Assembly (NCBI GenBank): GCA_013044265.1
Contig: JABEUQ010000012.1
Span: forward strand, 1-64,000
Origin: Acidimicrobiaceae bacterium
Lineage (GTDB): Bacteria; Actinomycetota; Acidimicrobiia; Acidimicrobiales; RAAP-2
Direction of reading: 5' to 3'
Length of the DNA stretch: 64,000 nt
This document shows, piece after piece, positions 1 to 9,432 of the stretch. Each line of letters begins with the position of its first letter. The stretch's first letter is position 1. Below the pieces are notes generated by a model that searched no databases, was not told the DNA's origin, and saw only the letters and a list, made by a program, of their open reading frames with translations. The translations under genes and the position numbers were made by a program.

Positions 1-481
1 GCCTCCCCTGGGATCAGCTTTCGATCCGGGGACCGGAGTGTGGACCATCCTCGTCGGCACTGGGCGAGCCACGTCCACGACCTTGCACTTTTCGAGCATG
101 AAGGTGGGCGCTTCCATCACTTTTGATCACAACGGGATCCCCACCATCGAGGCACGCAACGACTTCGACGCGATGCTGGCTGAGGGCTACGCGACCGCGC
201 GCTATCGACTGCTCGAAATGGACCTCGAGCGACGACCCGCCTCCCTACGAGGCCACGGACGTTTTCGCACCGTAGGCCAGCGAGATGTCGAGACTCACTC
301 GATCCTCAGGCACCAGTTGCGTCGAGTACATCGGACCAGTCAAGCTACGGTCAAGTCGGCTCAGATTCTCTGTCCAACCAGACGCGTCATGGTCAATGCC
401 CGTCGAGAATCGCCTCGATTCATCTTCTCGGCTGCAGAAGCAGCCAAGTACGGATCATCGGGCGCAACGTTGCTCAACTGA
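1..481 (+). pseudogene. Truncated penicillin acylase-family fragment
   Basis: The frame is open to the left edge, so the 5' end lies outside the window. Residues encoded by roughly 20-345 resemble the N-terminal part of the penicillin acylase (Ntn hydrolase) family: an FDPGTGVWT stretch, then VTFD-like ITFDHNGIPTIEARND and an AEGYATARYRLLEMDLERR block, which in the family reads 'GY..AR.RL.QMDL.RR'. After this the match fades (GQRDVETHSILRHQLRRV is a weak continuation) and the frame runs into the antisense of the next gene before stopping at 481. The catalytic N-terminal serine region of the beta chain and several hundred residues are absent, so this cannot be an active enzyme. It is probably a decayed 3'-truncated gene. 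The family assignment rests on one short conserved block. Confidence 0.5.
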
Positions 482-1584
482 TACATCAACTCCGCATTGC
501 CCGAACGACCCACCGCGTCACGGAGCGCCACGTCGATCTGGTGCCTCGTCATGACGATCTCAGGACTCTCTGAGTTCACGAGCAACGACCCCCGATACGA
601 CGCCATGGCGGCGGCCAGGTCTCCGTGTCGCAACGCGTTCAAGACGCGCACGTGGTCCGCGTCGACTCGAGCAACCAGTTGATAGGGCCTCGAGGAGATC
701 ACCTCACCCAGCAGACCACGCAAGTGCGAGATCTCCGCCTTCACGGTTGCCAAACTGATGGGTTGGTCACCGTATAAGAGTGCGGTCAGTTGGTCGAGGG
801 AAAGTCCACGTTCGTTCAGGGCCAGGATGCAGAGTATCTCGGTTTGACGTGGGCTGACACGCACGACGGCGTCATTCAACATCACCTCACTATTTCCAAG
901 GAGTCGAAGCCGTAGGTGCGCGGTGGATGATTCGACTACTGCAGCGCCGCCCCCACTGAGGTCGCGGGCCAGTTCATATTCGACATTGCGAGCGAGGGCC
1001 CTCACCATCGTCATCGCCGCGGGATTGGTCTGAGACCACAGCGACGACACGTCAATGACTCCCAGGGAATGCCCGGTCTTCGGATCAAGGATTGGCGCCG
1101 AATAGCAGACCCAGTCGTGCACCATCGGCGAATAGTGTTCGGCGGAGAACACTGTGGAAGGATGTTCGAGCTTGTGGGCTAGAGCCAATGCATTGGTGCC
1201 CACAGACTCCTCATTCCAACACCCGCCCAAAGTGAAGTGCACATCGTCGGCGAGGCGCAACATCTTGCGATTGCCCGCCATCCAGGTGATAGTGACATCC
1301 TCATCGGTAATCGCCGCAACGTAATCACCCGAAGTGGTGACATCGCGAAGATCGTCAAGAATGACTCGACACGCACGACCGAGACGTGACTGGATAAAGG
1401 ATTGTTCGACGTTCTCGGGCGAGTGCACGGGCGCTTCGCGTAGCGTCATCGGCACGCGAAGGGCCGATCGCTGCCACGACGAAAAGACTTCTGGCCGAAT
1501 GCTCTGTGCTAAACCTCGCCCTTCGACGCCGAGCCGCCAGCTTTTCTCGACCTCTCCTCGCAGGGCACGTAATTCGCCTCTCAC
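361..1584 (-). CDS. GAF-domain transcriptional regulator (AcoR-like sensor, winged-helix C-terminus)
   Basis: A 407-residue protein that starts with GTG at 1584, just after a G-rich ribosome binding site (GGGGGGTGA). The N-terminal 50 residues carry the 'IRPEVFSSWQRSAL' motif typical of AcoR-type regulators. Residues about 65-210 form a GAF sensor domain (GGCWNEESVGTNALALA, YSAPILDPKTGHSLGVIDVS). There is no AAA+ sigma-54 module; the C-terminal part (about 225-300) looks like a winged-helix DNA-binding domain (VSPRQTEILCILAL ... TVKAEISHLRGLLGE). Proteins of this build often stand next to an exaC-type aldehyde dehydrogenase and DUF779 gene and activate them. Here it is divergent from exactly that pair, so control of the pair is a good inference. 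The inducer is unknown; an alcohol or aldehyde is plausible. Confidence 0.85.
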   Translation of the reverse strand: MRGELRALRGEVEKSWRLGVEGRGLAQSIRPEVFSSWQRSALRVPMTLREAPVHSPENVEQSFIQSRLGRACRVILDDLRDVTTSGDYVAAITDEDVTITWMAGNRKMLRLADDVHFTLGGCWNEESVGTNALALAHKLEHPSTVFSAEHYSPMVHDWVCYSAPILDPKTGHSLGVIDVSSLWSQTNPAAMTMVRALARNVEYELARDLSGGGAAVVESSTAHLRLRLLGNSEVMLNDAVVRVSPRQTEILCILALNERGLSLDQLTALLYGDQPISLATVKAEISHLRGLLGEVISSRPYQLVARVDADHVRVLNALRHGDLAAAMASYRGSLLVNSESPEIVMTRHQIDVALRDAVGRSGNAELMYQLSNVAPDDPYLAASAAEKMNRGDSRRALTMTRLVGQRI

Positions 1585-1610
1585 TCACCCCCCAGTCAGT
1601 GACCGATCCC

Positions 1611-1650
1611 GGAACAATCGTCCCAGGGTCCTAACTGGAACCATAGTCCC
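1611..1650. promoter_or_regulatory. Tandem imperfect inverted repeats between divergent genes (putative operator)
   Basis: Two 14-bp sites, GGAACAATCGTCCC (1611-1624) and GGAACCATAGTCCC (1637-1650), share 12 of 14 bases and start 26 bp apart. Each is itself an imperfect inverted repeat (GGAAC/GTCCC). They lie in the 192-bp region between the GAF regulator and the aldehyde dehydrogenase, where an activator would bind. Function is inferred. Confidence 0.4.
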
Positions 1651-1776
1651 ACCGGCAGACCCCCGCTCGGGCCCCGAAGCCAACCTTTTGCCAACCTAGG
1701 GCTCGATACGGTCAGGTCTGAGCTGCGGGGGTCGCAGCCACAAGTGGAGCGCCCGAGCGTTTCCAAAGGAGTCACT

Positions 1777-3294
1777 ATGCGTTACCAAGTACCAGGAACA
1801 CCGGGTAGCCCGGTCAGTGTCAATTCCAAGTACGACAATTACATCGGGGGCAAGTGGGTCGCCCCCGTGGACGGTCAATACTTCGACAATGTCTCTCCGA
1901 TTAATGGACAAGCCTTTACTCAAGTCGCCCGATCCAACGCCAAGGATATTGAATTGGCCCTGGACGCCGCACACGCGGCGCGCAGCGCCTGGGGTGCGAC
2001 TAGCCTGACCGAGCGCTCGAACATCCTGCTCAAGATTGCCGACCGCCTCGAAGCAAACCTCGAGATGCTCGCCATCGCCGAGTGTTGGGAGAACGGCAAG
2101 CCGGTTCGAGAAACTCTCGCCGCCGACGTTCCTCTGGCCATTGACCACTTCCGCTACTTCGCGGGCGTGTTGCGCGCTCAAGAAGGGTCAATCTCAATGA
2201 TCGACGAAGATACCGTGGCGTATCACTTCCACGAGCCGCTCGGTGTGGTGGGCCAGATCATCCCCTGGAACTTCCCGATCTTGATGGCCACGTGGAAACT
2301 CGCGCCAGCACTGGCCGCGGGCAACTGCGTGATCTTGAAGCCCGCCGAGCAGACGCCTTGGTCGATTCTTAAGGTGATCGAGGTGATTGGAGATCTTCTT
2401 CCTGACGGTGTGCTCAACGTGGTGAACGGCTTCGGTGTGGAAGCCGGCAAGCCCCTCGCGTCGTCGCCACGTATCGCCAAAATCGCCTTCACCGGCGAGA
2501 CCACGACGGGTCGCTTGATCATGCAGTACGCCTCGGACAACATCATTCCAGTATCGTTGGAACTCGGTGGCAAGAGCCCCAACATCTTCTTCGAAGACGT
2601 AATGGCCCAGGATGATGATTTCCTCGACAAGGCGATTGAGGGATTAGTACTCTTCGCCTTCAACCAGGGTGAAGTCTGCACCTGTCCGTCACGCGCGCTC
2701 ATCCAAGAGTCCATCTACGACGATTTCATGGCCCGCGCCATCGAGCGGGTCAAGGCCATCAAGTTCGGCGACCCCCTCGACACCGACACCATGGTGGGGG
2801 CCCAAGCGTCCAACGACCAGTTGGAGAAGATTCTCTCCTACCTCGACATCGGACGCCAGGAGGGTGCTGAAGTACTCGTCGGAGGACACCAGCGCAGTGT
2901 CGAAGGACTCGAAGGTGGTTATTACGTCGAGCCCACCATCTTCAAGGGCAACAATAAGATGCGTATCTTCCAAGAAGAGATCTTCGGACCAGTACTGTCG
3001 GCGACGACTTTCACTGACACCGACGACGCCGTGGCTATCGCCAATGACACCCTCTACGGCCTCGGTGCGGGACTATGGACGCGTGATGTCAACACGTCGT
3101 ACCGCGTGGGACGTGCCGTGCAGGCGGGTCGCGTCTGGACCAACTGCTACCACGCGTACCCCGCTCACGCCGCCTTCGGTGGGTACAAGGGCTCGGGCAT
3201 TGGTCGCGAGAACCACAAGATGATGTTGGATCACTACCAGCAGACCAAGAATCTACTGGTCAGCTACTCCCCCAAGAAGTTAGGGTTCTTTTAG
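1777..3294 (+). CDS. exaC: Acetaldehyde (NAD+) dehydrogenase, ExaC/AcoD type
   Basis: A 505-residue aldehyde dehydrogenase that oxidises an aldehyde, most likely acetaldehyde, to the acid with NAD(P)+. The ATG at 1777 is chosen because AAAGGAG stands 6 nt upstream; the ORF-track start at 1744 has no such site. The [17 protein letters not shown] nucleotide-binding and [13 protein letters not shown] (general base Glu) motifs are present, and the nucleophile Cys lies in [12 protein letters not shown]. The CTC sequence and about 506-residue length match the ExaC/AcoD/AldA branch, which is usually followed by a DUF779 gene, as here 5 bp downstream. It is probably induced by the divergent GAF regulator. 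Confidence 0.9.
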   Translation: MRYQVPGTPGSPVSVNSKYDNYIGGKWVAPVDGQYFDNVSPINGQAFTQVARSNAKDIELALDAAHAARSAWGATSLTERSNILLKIADRLEANLEMLAIAECWENGKPVRETLAADVPLAIDHFRYFAGVLRAQEGSISMIDEDTVAYHFHEPLGVVGQIIPWNFPILMATWKLAPALAAGNCVILKPAEQTPWSILKVIEVIGDLLPDGVLNVVNGFGVEAGKPLASSPRIAKIAFTGETTTGRLIMQYASDNIIPVSLELGGKSPNIFFEDVMAQDDDFLDKAIEGLVLFAFNQGEVCTCPSRALIQESIYDDFMARAIERVKAIKFGDPLDTDTMVGAQASNDQLEKILSYLDIGRQEGAEVLVGGHQRSVEGLEGGYYVEPTIFKGNNKMRIFQEEIFGPVLSATTFTDTDDAVAIANDTLYGLGAGLWTRDVNTSYRVGRAVQAGRVWTNCYHAYPAHAAFGGYKGSGIGRENHKMMLDHYQQTKNLLVSYSPKKLGFF

Positions 3295-3299
3295 AACTC

Positions 3300-3698
3300 A
3301 TGAGCACTGCCCCCTCCCGTGTAGATATCACCGACGTAGCGGCGGCGCTACTCGTCCGACTGATGGAACAGCATGGTCCGCTGCTGTTCCATCAGTCGGG
3401 GGGCTGCTGCGATGGTTCGAGCCCGATGTGCTTTCCTCGCAATGAATTCCGCCTCAGTGACCGAGACGTGTATCTCGGCGACGTCGCCGGCACTCCGTTC
3501 TACATGGGAGCGAATCAATTCGAGTACTGGGCGCATACCCATCTGACCATCGACATCGTGAAGGGTCGCGGCGGCGGTTTCTCGGTGGAGGCTCCCGAGG
3601 GAGTACGTTTCTTGATCCGATCACGCGTTTTCAGTGATGAAGAGCTCACTTTCCTCGCACCCGTCACCTACGGCGACCAGCACAACACTGCCCCGTAG
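3300..3698 (+). CDS. DUF779 family protein
   Basis: A 132-residue protein with the conserved DUF779 core HGPLLFHQSGGCCDGSSPMC, followed by the family's YLGDVAGTPFYM and QFEYWAHTHLTIDIV segments. The paired cysteines and histidines suggest metal binding, but I know of no established biochemical role. It starts 5 bp after the aldehyde dehydrogenase stop and is almost certainly cotranscribed, so a role linked to aldehyde dehydrogenase is likely. The region encoding RLMEQHGPLLFHQSGG contains a perfect 18-bp inverted repeat, reported separately. Family identity is secure; function is not. Confidence 0.88.
   Translation: MSTAPSRVDITDVAAALLVRLMEQHGPLLFHQSGGCCDGSSPMCFPRNEFRLSDRDVYLGDVAGTPFYMGANQFEYWAHTHLTIDIVKGRGGGFSVEAPEGVRFLIRSRVFSDEELTFLAPVTYGDQHNTAP
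3356..3399. repeat. Perfect 18-bp inverted repeat, 8-nt spacer, inside DUF779 gene
   Basis: The left arm CCGACTGATGGAACAGCA (3356-3373) and right arm TGCTGTTCCATCAGTCGG (3382-3399) are exact reverse complements around the spacer TGGTCCGC. In the mRNA this would fold into a very stable hairpin about 55 nt after the start codon. The right arm encodes the conserved family motif FHQSGG. Confidence 0.95.
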
Positions 3699-3746
3699 GG
3701 AATCCCCCACCGCAGGTGCGTCTTCGCGTCGTTAACGGACTTCGCC

Positions 3747-4760
3747 TCAACGTTGCGCCGAACGCTCGAGAGCGTCGCCGTAGATTCGTGCGAGGTGATC
3801 CCACAGTGCGTTGGCCTCGTCGTCGATTGCTTGGCGCAGAGGGTCGGCGTCGAACCAGCGCACGGTCTGAATAATTCCCTCCGCGAATGGAACCCGCGCG
3901 TGAAAGTCCGGCACAAAGCGCCGCAACTTCGAATTATCGAAAACAGTAGAGTTCGATTTGTCGCCCCAGAGAGTACCCAGCAATTCGGGGTCGGCCGCGA
4001 CGAAAGCATCGGAGGGAACGTGCAGAATATCGGCGTGCACTCCCGCGGCCTCAGCGAGGAGTTCGTAGATCTGGTTCCACGTGAGTGACTCGTCCGACGT
4101 AATGTGAAAGTCCTCGCCGATTGCTCCCGGGTGAGCCAGCAGCGCAATGAGGCCGCGAGCCACATCCGAATTGTGGGTGAGGGTCCAGATGCTGGTGCCA
4201 TCGCCGGGGACGAGGATCTTCGCTCCACGACGCATGCGCTCGACGATGGTAAAAGGTTTTTCCCAACTACCGATCACCACGGGGATCTGTGAGTCGCCGT
4301 AGGTGAGCGAGGGACGAATGACCGTGACGGGAAAGCCCGTCGCCTCGTGCGCGTCAAAGAGGACCTCTTCACAGGCGATCTTGTCGCGCGAATACTGCCA
4401 AAAAGGATTCGCGAGGGGCGTCTCCTCGCTCACCAGCCAGTGTCGCGGCGGCTTCTGATAGGCCGAGGCGGAACTGATGAAGACGTACTGTCCCGCTTCT
4501 GCGTAGAGGCGGATGTCCCGGCGCACTTGTTCGGGGACGTAGGCGGTCCACTGCACGACAGCGTCGAAATGAAGTCCCCTGATGACGTCGTGCACCTGCG
4601 CCTCATTCGAAGCATCGGCGAGAAGCGCACGTGAACCTACCTGGTTGGGTAGACGAGACCGCCCGCGATTCAACGTCCAGACGTCGTGACCCGCGTTGAT
4701 CGCCTCAGTGACACAGGCATTCGAAATGATACCGGTTCCACCGACGAAGAGAATATCCAC
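3747..4760 (-). CDS. NAD-dependent epimerase/dehydratase (extended SDR)
   Basis: A 337-residue extended short-chain dehydrogenase. The N-terminus MDILFVGGTGIIS carries the Rossmann GxxGxxG-type motif, FISSASAYQ gives the catalytic Ser region, and YSRDK is the YxxxK active-site pair near residue 140. The GTG at 4760 has AGGAG 8 nt upstream, overlapping the stop of the preceding gene. It is the last gene of the 2-oxoacid oxidoreductase operon (11-bp gap). The best-matching relatives are sugar-nucleotide epimerases or the CSP41-like group; the substrate cannot be read from sequence. Why it belongs with an oxidoreductase operon is unclear. Confidence 0.8.
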   Translation of the reverse strand: MDILFVGGTGIISNACVTEAINAGHDVWTLNRGRSRLPNQVGSRALLADASNEAQVHDVIRGLHFDAVVQWTAYVPEQVRRDIRLYAEAGQYVFISSASAYQKPPRHWLVSEETPLANPFWQYSRDKIACEEVLFDAHEATGFPVTVIRPSLTYGDSQIPVVIGSWEKPFTIVERMRRGAKILVPGDGTSIWTLTHNSDVARGLIALLAHPGAIGEDFHITSDESLTWNQIYELLAEAAGVHADILHVPSDAFVAADPELLGTLWGDKSNSTVFDNSKLRRFVPDFHARVPFAEGIIQTVRWFDADPLRQAIDDEANALWDHLARIYGDALERSAQR

Positions 4761-4771
4761 TGACGTGTCTC

Positions 4772-6397
4772 CTAGATTCGCTCAGGGACCATTTCTATCG
4801 CGCCGCACGGGCACTCGTGGGCACAGATGCCACAACCCTTGCAGTAGTCGAGATTGAACTCGTACTTTCCGTTATCCAATTTGATGACCGCGTTATCGGG
4901 ACACACCCCAAAGCAGTTGTCGCACTCAAAGCAGTTGCCGCACGACATGCAACGACGGGCCTCGAAGAGAGCGTTGCGCTCAGTGAGCCCCAACACCACC
5001 TCTTCGAAATTATCTTGACGGCGCACCTTTTCGAGTTCGGGGCGCTGGGTGCGCTCGGCGTCGGAATAATACCAGGTGTTCAACAATCCGAACTCCGCCA
5101 ACTCGTGCTTGGCTGGCACCTCGAACGTCACTCCGCGCACGTAGGCATCAATGCTGCGTGCCGCCTTCTTACCGTGACCAACAGCCACAGTTGCGGTACG
5201 TTCAGCTGGGACGGCGTCGCCACCGGCGAAGATCCCTCGTCCGTTGGTCATCAGATTCTCGGCCACTTGTACTGAACCGTCACTCACTTCAATATCGCTC
5301 GCGCGCGCAATCAACGACAGGTCGGTGTCTTGACCGAGCGCCAGCACCACGGCGTCAGCGCCGAGCTCTTCGTACTCCCCCGTCGCTTCGGGGTAACCCT
5401 CGGCGTTGAGACGCATCTTCTCGATGACGATCTTGTCCGACTCCACACGATTGATAGTCGAGAGCCAGCGCATCGTCACACCTTCGACTTTGGCCTGCTC
5501 GTACTCCTCATCGTGCGCGGGCATCTTTTCCTGGTTGCGACGATAGACCACCACCGCCTCTGAGGCCCCGAGTCGCCGTGCGGTACGGGCAGCGTCCATT
5601 GCGGTGTCGCCGCCGCCGTAGATCACGACTCGCCGGCCCAGCAACGGCGGGTTGTCCTCGGCCACTTCGTGCAAGAACGAGACCGCGTCAAGGATCTTGG
5701 CCGAGTCGCCCGCGGGAATGTTCACTCGCTTACCCAACTGAGCGCCGACCGCCAAAAAGATAGCGTCAAAGTGCCCACTCTCTCGTTCCACCTCGATGTC
5801 GTCGACGTTGTAGTTCAACATCACCTCAACGTCCATCGCGATCACGCGCGCAATCTCCGCGTCCAGCACCGCGCGCGGCAATCGGTAGGCCGGGATGCCG
5901 TAGCGCATCATGCCGCCCAGCTGGGCCGAGGAGTCGACCAGTCGCACCTGGTGGCCCTGACGTCGCAGATGGTACGTGGCCGAGAGGCCCGCCGGTCCCG
6001 CACCCACCACCAAGACCCGCTTTCCAGAGTCGGGACCCGCGTCGGGGAGACGAAGTCCGTGTTCGAGGGCGTAATCACCGAGGAATCGCTCAACGGCGTT
6101 GATGCCCACGGCTTCATCGACTTGCACCCGGTTGCAGGCTCTCTCACAGGGGTGAAAGCAGATACGGCCCATGATGGCTGGCAGGGGGTTCTCCTCCACC
6201 AGTTTGCGCCACGCACCTTCGTAGTTTCCCGATTCGGCCTCGTAGAGCCAGCCTTGAATATTCTCGCCCGCCGGGCACGCGTTGTTGCACGGTGGCAAAC
6301 GGTCCACGTAGGTCGGTCGCTCGACGCGCCACGAACCAGTGTGATTCAACAAACTCGAACCAACATCGAGAGTGATGGCGAAAGGTCTCTTGTTCAT
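4772..6397 (-). CDS. GltD-like FAD/NAD(P) oxidoreductase fused to a 2[4Fe-4S] ferredoxin
   Basis: A 541-residue protein in three parts. Residues about 30-110 hold a GltD-type Fe-S domain ([23 protein letters not shown]). Residues about 125-440 are a two-dinucleotide-fold flavoprotein, with [17 protein letters not shown] for [22 protein letters not shown] for NAD(P)H and GIFAGGDAV. The C-terminal 70 residues are a ferredoxin ([30 protein letters not shown]). In the operon this protein takes the place of the separate ferredoxin-like delta subunit of 2-oxoacid:ferredoxin oxidoreductases. By inference it carries electrons from the TPP enzyme to NAD(P)+ or the reverse. The ATGA overlap with the beta-subunit gene (6394-6397) implies coupled translation. 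Confidence 0.85.
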   Translation of the reverse strand: MNKRPFAITLDVGSSLLNHTGSWRVERPTYVDRLPPCNNACPAGENIQGWLYEAESGNYEGAWRKLVEENPLPAIMGRICFHPCERACNRVQVDEAVGINAVERFLGDYALEHGLRLPDAGPDSGKRVLVVGAGPAGLSATYHLRRQGHQVRLVDSSAQLGGMMRYGIPAYRLPRAVLDAEIARVIAMDVEVMLNYNVDDIEVERESGHFDAIFLAVGAQLGKRVNIPAGDSAKILDAVSFLHEVAEDNPPLLGRRVVIYGGGDTAMDAARTARRLGASEAVVVYRRNQEKMPAHDEEYEQAKVEGVTMRWLSTINRVESDKIVIEKMRLNAEGYPEATGEYEELGADAVVLALGQDTDLSLIARASDIEVSDGSVQVAENLMTNGRGIFAGGDAVPAERTATVAVGHGKKAARSIDAYVRGVTFEVPAKHELAEFGLLNTWYYSDAERTQRPELEKVRRQDNFEEVVLGLTERNALFEARRCMSCGNCFECDNCFGVCPDNAVIKLDNGKYEFNLDYCKGCGICAHECPCGAIEMVPERI

Positions 6398-7434
6398 GCC
6401 GATGCCTCCGACGAGGATACGTGACGCGCAATGGGTTCCGCATCTTGTTCGAGCAGTCCGTAGCGTTCGATATTACGATTAGCGATCTCTTGGAGATGAG
6501 CCACGATGTCGGGACGTGGATTCTTGCCAAAGAGGTGTGCGAAACGCTTCTGGAGCTTCAAATACTCTTCGACGGGCGCCTGACGGCGGATCTTGGAGAC
6601 CGACGTCACTACCCCGTACTCCGCCTCAAAGACCGGGAACATTCCGGTCTCCTTGGCTAAACGTGCCACATGAATGGTTTCGTTCGACGCTGATCCCCAA
6701 CCTAGAGGGCAGGGCACGAGCACGTGCAGGTAGCGCGCACCACGAAACTGCATGGCCCGCTCAACTTTCGCCTCGAGGTCGTGTAGATCCGCGACGGTAG
6801 CGGTGGCGACGTAGGCAACGTCGTGCGCCATGGCGATTCGTGGTACGTCCTTGCCTTGACCAAAGGTATTGCCCGGTTGGGGGCCCACAACGTCAGTGGT
6901 CGCGGTACGCGCCGCTGGCGGCGTTGCGCCGGAGCGTTGCACACCGGTGTTCATGTAGCCCTCGTTGTCATAACAGATATAGAGCACGTCATCATTGCGT
7001 TCGAACATCCCCGACAGACAGCCAAAGCCGATATCAACGGTTCCACCGTCGCCACCCTGGCTCACGACACGTACGTCCGAGCGTCCCTTCACCCGCAATG
7101 CCGCGGCCACTCCCGTCGCGACCGCGGGGGCGTTGCCAAAGAGTGAATGCAACCACGGGATACGCCACGATGTCTCGGGGTAGGGCGTTGAGAAGACCTC
7201 GAGGCAGCCAGTAGCGTTCACGGCCACCAACTGGTTGTTCGTCGCGCGCATCGCCGCATCGAGCGCGTAGCGCGCACCGAGCGCCTCACCACACCCCTGA
7301 CAGGCACGGTGTCCCGAGTCAATCGAATTGGCTCGATTGGGATCTGACTGTACGGTACGTTCATCATCACTGAGGAGTCGGTTGCCTACCGCGAAGGAAC
7401 CCACTTGGTAGAAGCGCACCGGTCGCTTGGTCAT
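6394..7434 (-). CDS. porB: 2-oxoacid:ferredoxin oxidoreductase, beta (TPP) subunit
   Basis: A 346-residue thiamine pyrophosphate subunit. [18 protein letters not shown] gives the N-terminal cysteine pair of Por[19 protein letters not shown] and [10 protein letters not shown] make up the TPP/Mg2+ site (GDGxxxxIGxxxL ... YDN). The length and the [10 protein letters not shown]-type segment fit pyruvate:ferredoxin oxidoreductase beta, although isovalerate or 2-oxoglutarate enzymes are close relatives. It starts inside an ATGA overlap with the alpha gene and ends in another with the flavoprotein gene. The gene symbol assumes pyruvate as substrate, which is inference. Confidence 0.87.
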   Translation of the reverse strand: MTKRPVRFYQVGSFAVGNRLLSDDERTVQSDPNRANSIDSGHRACQGCGEALGARYALDAAMRATNNQLVAVNATGCLEVFSTPYPETSWRIPWLHSLFGNAPAVATGVAAALRVKGRSDVRVVSQGGDGGTVDIGFGCLSGMFERNDDVLYICYDNEGYMNTGVQRSGATPPAARTATTDVVGPQPGNTFGQGKDVPRIAMAHDVAYVATATVADLHDLEAKVERAMQFRGARYLHVLVPCPLGWGSASNETIHVARLAKETGMFPVFEAEYGVVTSVSKIRRQAPVEEYLKLQKRFAHLFGKNPRPDIVAHLQEIANRNIERYGLLEQDAEPIARHVSSSEASA

Positions 7435-8690
7435 GACAGCGCCCCCTCTCCTCGTGTCGTACCGAGGTCACGCAACACGTTCTCCGCTGATGGACCCGAG
7501 CGCCGGGTCGCCTTCATGCGCTCGACCTCGCGCTCGACCACGTCGAGGTCGAGGTCGAGGAATAACAACGAGTCGAGCTCGCCACGAGTGGCCTTGTAAA
7601 AGAGCTTGTCCAGGGACTGGCGCGTGATGGGTCGTCCTCCGAGGCCCGCGACGACTTCACGAATCTTGCAGTTCGTCCCTTGCAGAGCCATCGCGACGTC
7701 GGTCGCGAGCACTCCCCCGTGTCCAATGGAAAAGGCCTTCTCCAGGACCACGATCTGCGACGCGTGGGCGAGAGCCTCGTGTACCGCTTGCGAGGGGAAG
7801 GGACGAAACGAGGTGATGCCCACGACACCAATCTTCTCACCGGCGTCGCGACGCACATCGACGGCGTCCTTGATGGTGCCGAGCACCGAACCCATGGCCA
7901 CCACAATCGTCTCGGCATCCTCGGCGCGGTACGAGCGCACGAGGCCCCCACTGCGGCGCCCGGTGGCGGCATAGAAGTCTTCAGCGATGGCCGGAATACG
8001 GTGCAGCGCATCGAGTTGGCGCAGGTGCGCCAGGTAGCGCACCTCCTGGAACGCTTCGGGGCCGACCATTGCGCCAATCGAAACTGGGTTCTCCGGGTCG
8101 AGTACTTGGCGTGGTTCGTAGGGGGGCAAGAATGCGTCGACGATGGACTGCTCGAGAAGGTCCACGCCCTCCACGGCGTGAGTCAGGATGAATCCGTCCA
8201 CGCAGACCATCACCGGTACCGAGAGTTCCTCGGCGAGGCGAAAGGCCTGAACGTGCAGGTCCGCCGCCTCTTGGTTGGTCTCGGCGAAAATTTGGATCCA
8301 ACCCGAGTCACGAACAGCCATGGCGTCAGAGTGATCGTTCCAGATATTGATCGGCGCACCGATCGCTCGATTGGCTAGTGTCATCACGATCGGCAGGCCG
8401 AGGCCGGCCGCGTTGTAGACCGCCTCCATCATGTAGAGCAGACCCTGGCTGGCCGTCGCGGTGTAGGCGCGTGCGCCGGTGGCCGATGCGCCGATCGCGA
8501 CCGACATCGCCGCGAACTCACTCTCCACATTGATGAATTCACATCGTGACAGTCGCCCCTCCTTGACCATCACACCCACCGCCTCGATGATGTGGGTCTG
8601 GGGCGAGATTGGGTAGGCGCACACGACTTCAGGACGACAAAGTGCCACGGTCTCGGCGACGGCGCGCGAACCCTCAATTTGTCGCAGCAT
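7431..8690 (-). CDS. porA: 2-oxoacid:ferredoxin oxidoreductase, alpha subunit
   Basis: A 419-residue alpha subunit, with the pyrimidine-binding domain at the N-terminus (EGSRAVAETVALCRPEVVCAYPISPQTHI, then ESEFAAMSVAIGASATGARAYTATASQGL) and a transketolase-C-like domain II (VAMGSVLGTIKDAVD, VGITSFRPFP). The ATG at 8690 is chosen: it overlaps the gamma stop by 17 bp and begins MLRQIEGSRAV, the usual family start. The longer track start at 8771 would overlap gamma by about 100 bp. It forms the heterotrimeric core with the beta and gamma subunits and oxidises a 2-oxoacid plus CoA to acyl-CoA plus CO2. Confidence 0.87.
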   Translation of the reverse strand: MLRQIEGSRAVAETVALCRPEVVCAYPISPQTHIIEAVGVMVKEGRLSRCEFINVESEFAAMSVAIGASATGARAYTATASQGLLYMMEAVYNAAGLGLPIVMTLANRAIGAPINIWNDHSDAMAVRDSGWIQIFAETNQEAADLHVQAFRLAEELSVPVMVCVDGFILTHAVEGVDLLEQSIVDAFLPPYEPRQVLDPENPVSIGAMVGPEAFQEVRYLAHLRQLDALHRIPAIAEDFYAATGRRSGGLVRSYRAEDAETIVVAMGSVLGTIKDAVDVRRDAGEKIGVVGITSFRPFPSQAVHEALAHASQIVVLEKAFSIGHGGVLATDVAMALQGTNCKIREVVAGLGGRPITRQSLDKLFYKATRGELDSLLFLDLDLDVVEREVERMKATRRSGPSAENVLRDLGTTRGEGALS

Positions 8691-9264
8691 GGTTAGATCC
8701 CTTGGTAGTTTTCTCAATGACATCGAAGGCTGCTGCAGCTGCCGTAGCGTTACGCTCACCCACGACGCCAACGAAATGGTCGCGAATGGCCTTTTGCACC
8801 GCCGAAAGGGTGATCTCCCCCGTCAACGACGCGAACGCCCCGAGGAGCGCGGCATTGGGTAACGGGCGCTGGAAGTGCTCGAGGGCAATCTCGGTGGCGG
8901 GGCACGTCGCGAGGTGCGAAGGTACGAAGCGCGAATACAGGTCATCGAGTCCCAATTCTTCGAAACTACGCGACGTATTGATGAGGATGAAACCCACGGG
9001 AGAGAGTCCCGAGAAGAGGTCGACCTGGTTAATCAGGGTGACGTCTTGGACGATGACAGCGTCGGGCACCATGACGGGTTCGCGCGTACGAATCTCCTTA
9101 TCGTCAATCCGGCAATACGAGACCACGGGCGCACCCGTTCGCTCCGAGCCGAAACTAGGGAAGGCTTGGGCTCGTCGACCTTCGTCGAAGGCCGCCATCG
9201 AAAGAATCTCCGCCGCCGTCACTACTCCTTGACCTCCGCGACCATGAATCCTTACTTGGAACAT
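8674..9264 (-). CDS. porC: 2-oxoacid:ferredoxin oxidoreductase, gamma subunit
   Basis: A 196-residue gamma subunit that opens with MFQVRIHGRGGQGVVTAAEIL, the hallmark glycine-rich motif of this domain, followed by QAFPSFGSERTGAPVVSYCRID. It is the first gene of the operon gamma-alpha-beta-flavoprotein-epimerase. A GGGGGTGAGGAG tract directly before the ATG supplies the ribosome binding site. Gamma-first order with separate alpha, beta and gamma genes is typical of bacterial and archaeal four-subunit enzymes, here with a flavoprotein-ferredoxin in place of delta. Confidence 0.87.
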   Translation of the reverse strand: MFQVRIHGRGGQGVVTAAEILSMAAFDEGRRAQAFPSFGSERTGAPVVSYCRIDDKEIRTREPVMVPDAVIVQDVTLINQVDLFSGLSPVGFILINTSRSFEELGLDDLYSRFVPSHLATCPATEIALEHFQRPLPNAALLGAFASLTGEITLSAVQKAIRDHFVGVVGERNATAAAAAFDVIEKTTKGSNHAATN

Positions 9265-9432
9265 CTCCTCACCCCCGAGGATCGCGACGGGCGGGGGCTC
9301 CCACGTTCGCGACGTTCAACCGCGTTGAAACTCTCTTCGCACGGACGTTACCCACTCCTCGAAAGTAACTCAGTGTCACTCTCAATGTCCACGAAATGGC
9401 CGTTACAAAAGACCTTTCGCCTCACCAAAGTG

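Noticed and set aside
5669-6424. Plus-strand ORF of 251 residues in the flavoprotein gene
   Set aside because: It lies wholly antisense to the GltD-like gene, whose motifs are unambiguous.
7535-7565. Repeated GTCGAG triplets in the alpha-subunit gene
   Set aside because: They encode an alternating Leu/Asp stretch near the C-terminus and fit the reading frame; there is no sign of a mobile or regulatory repeat.
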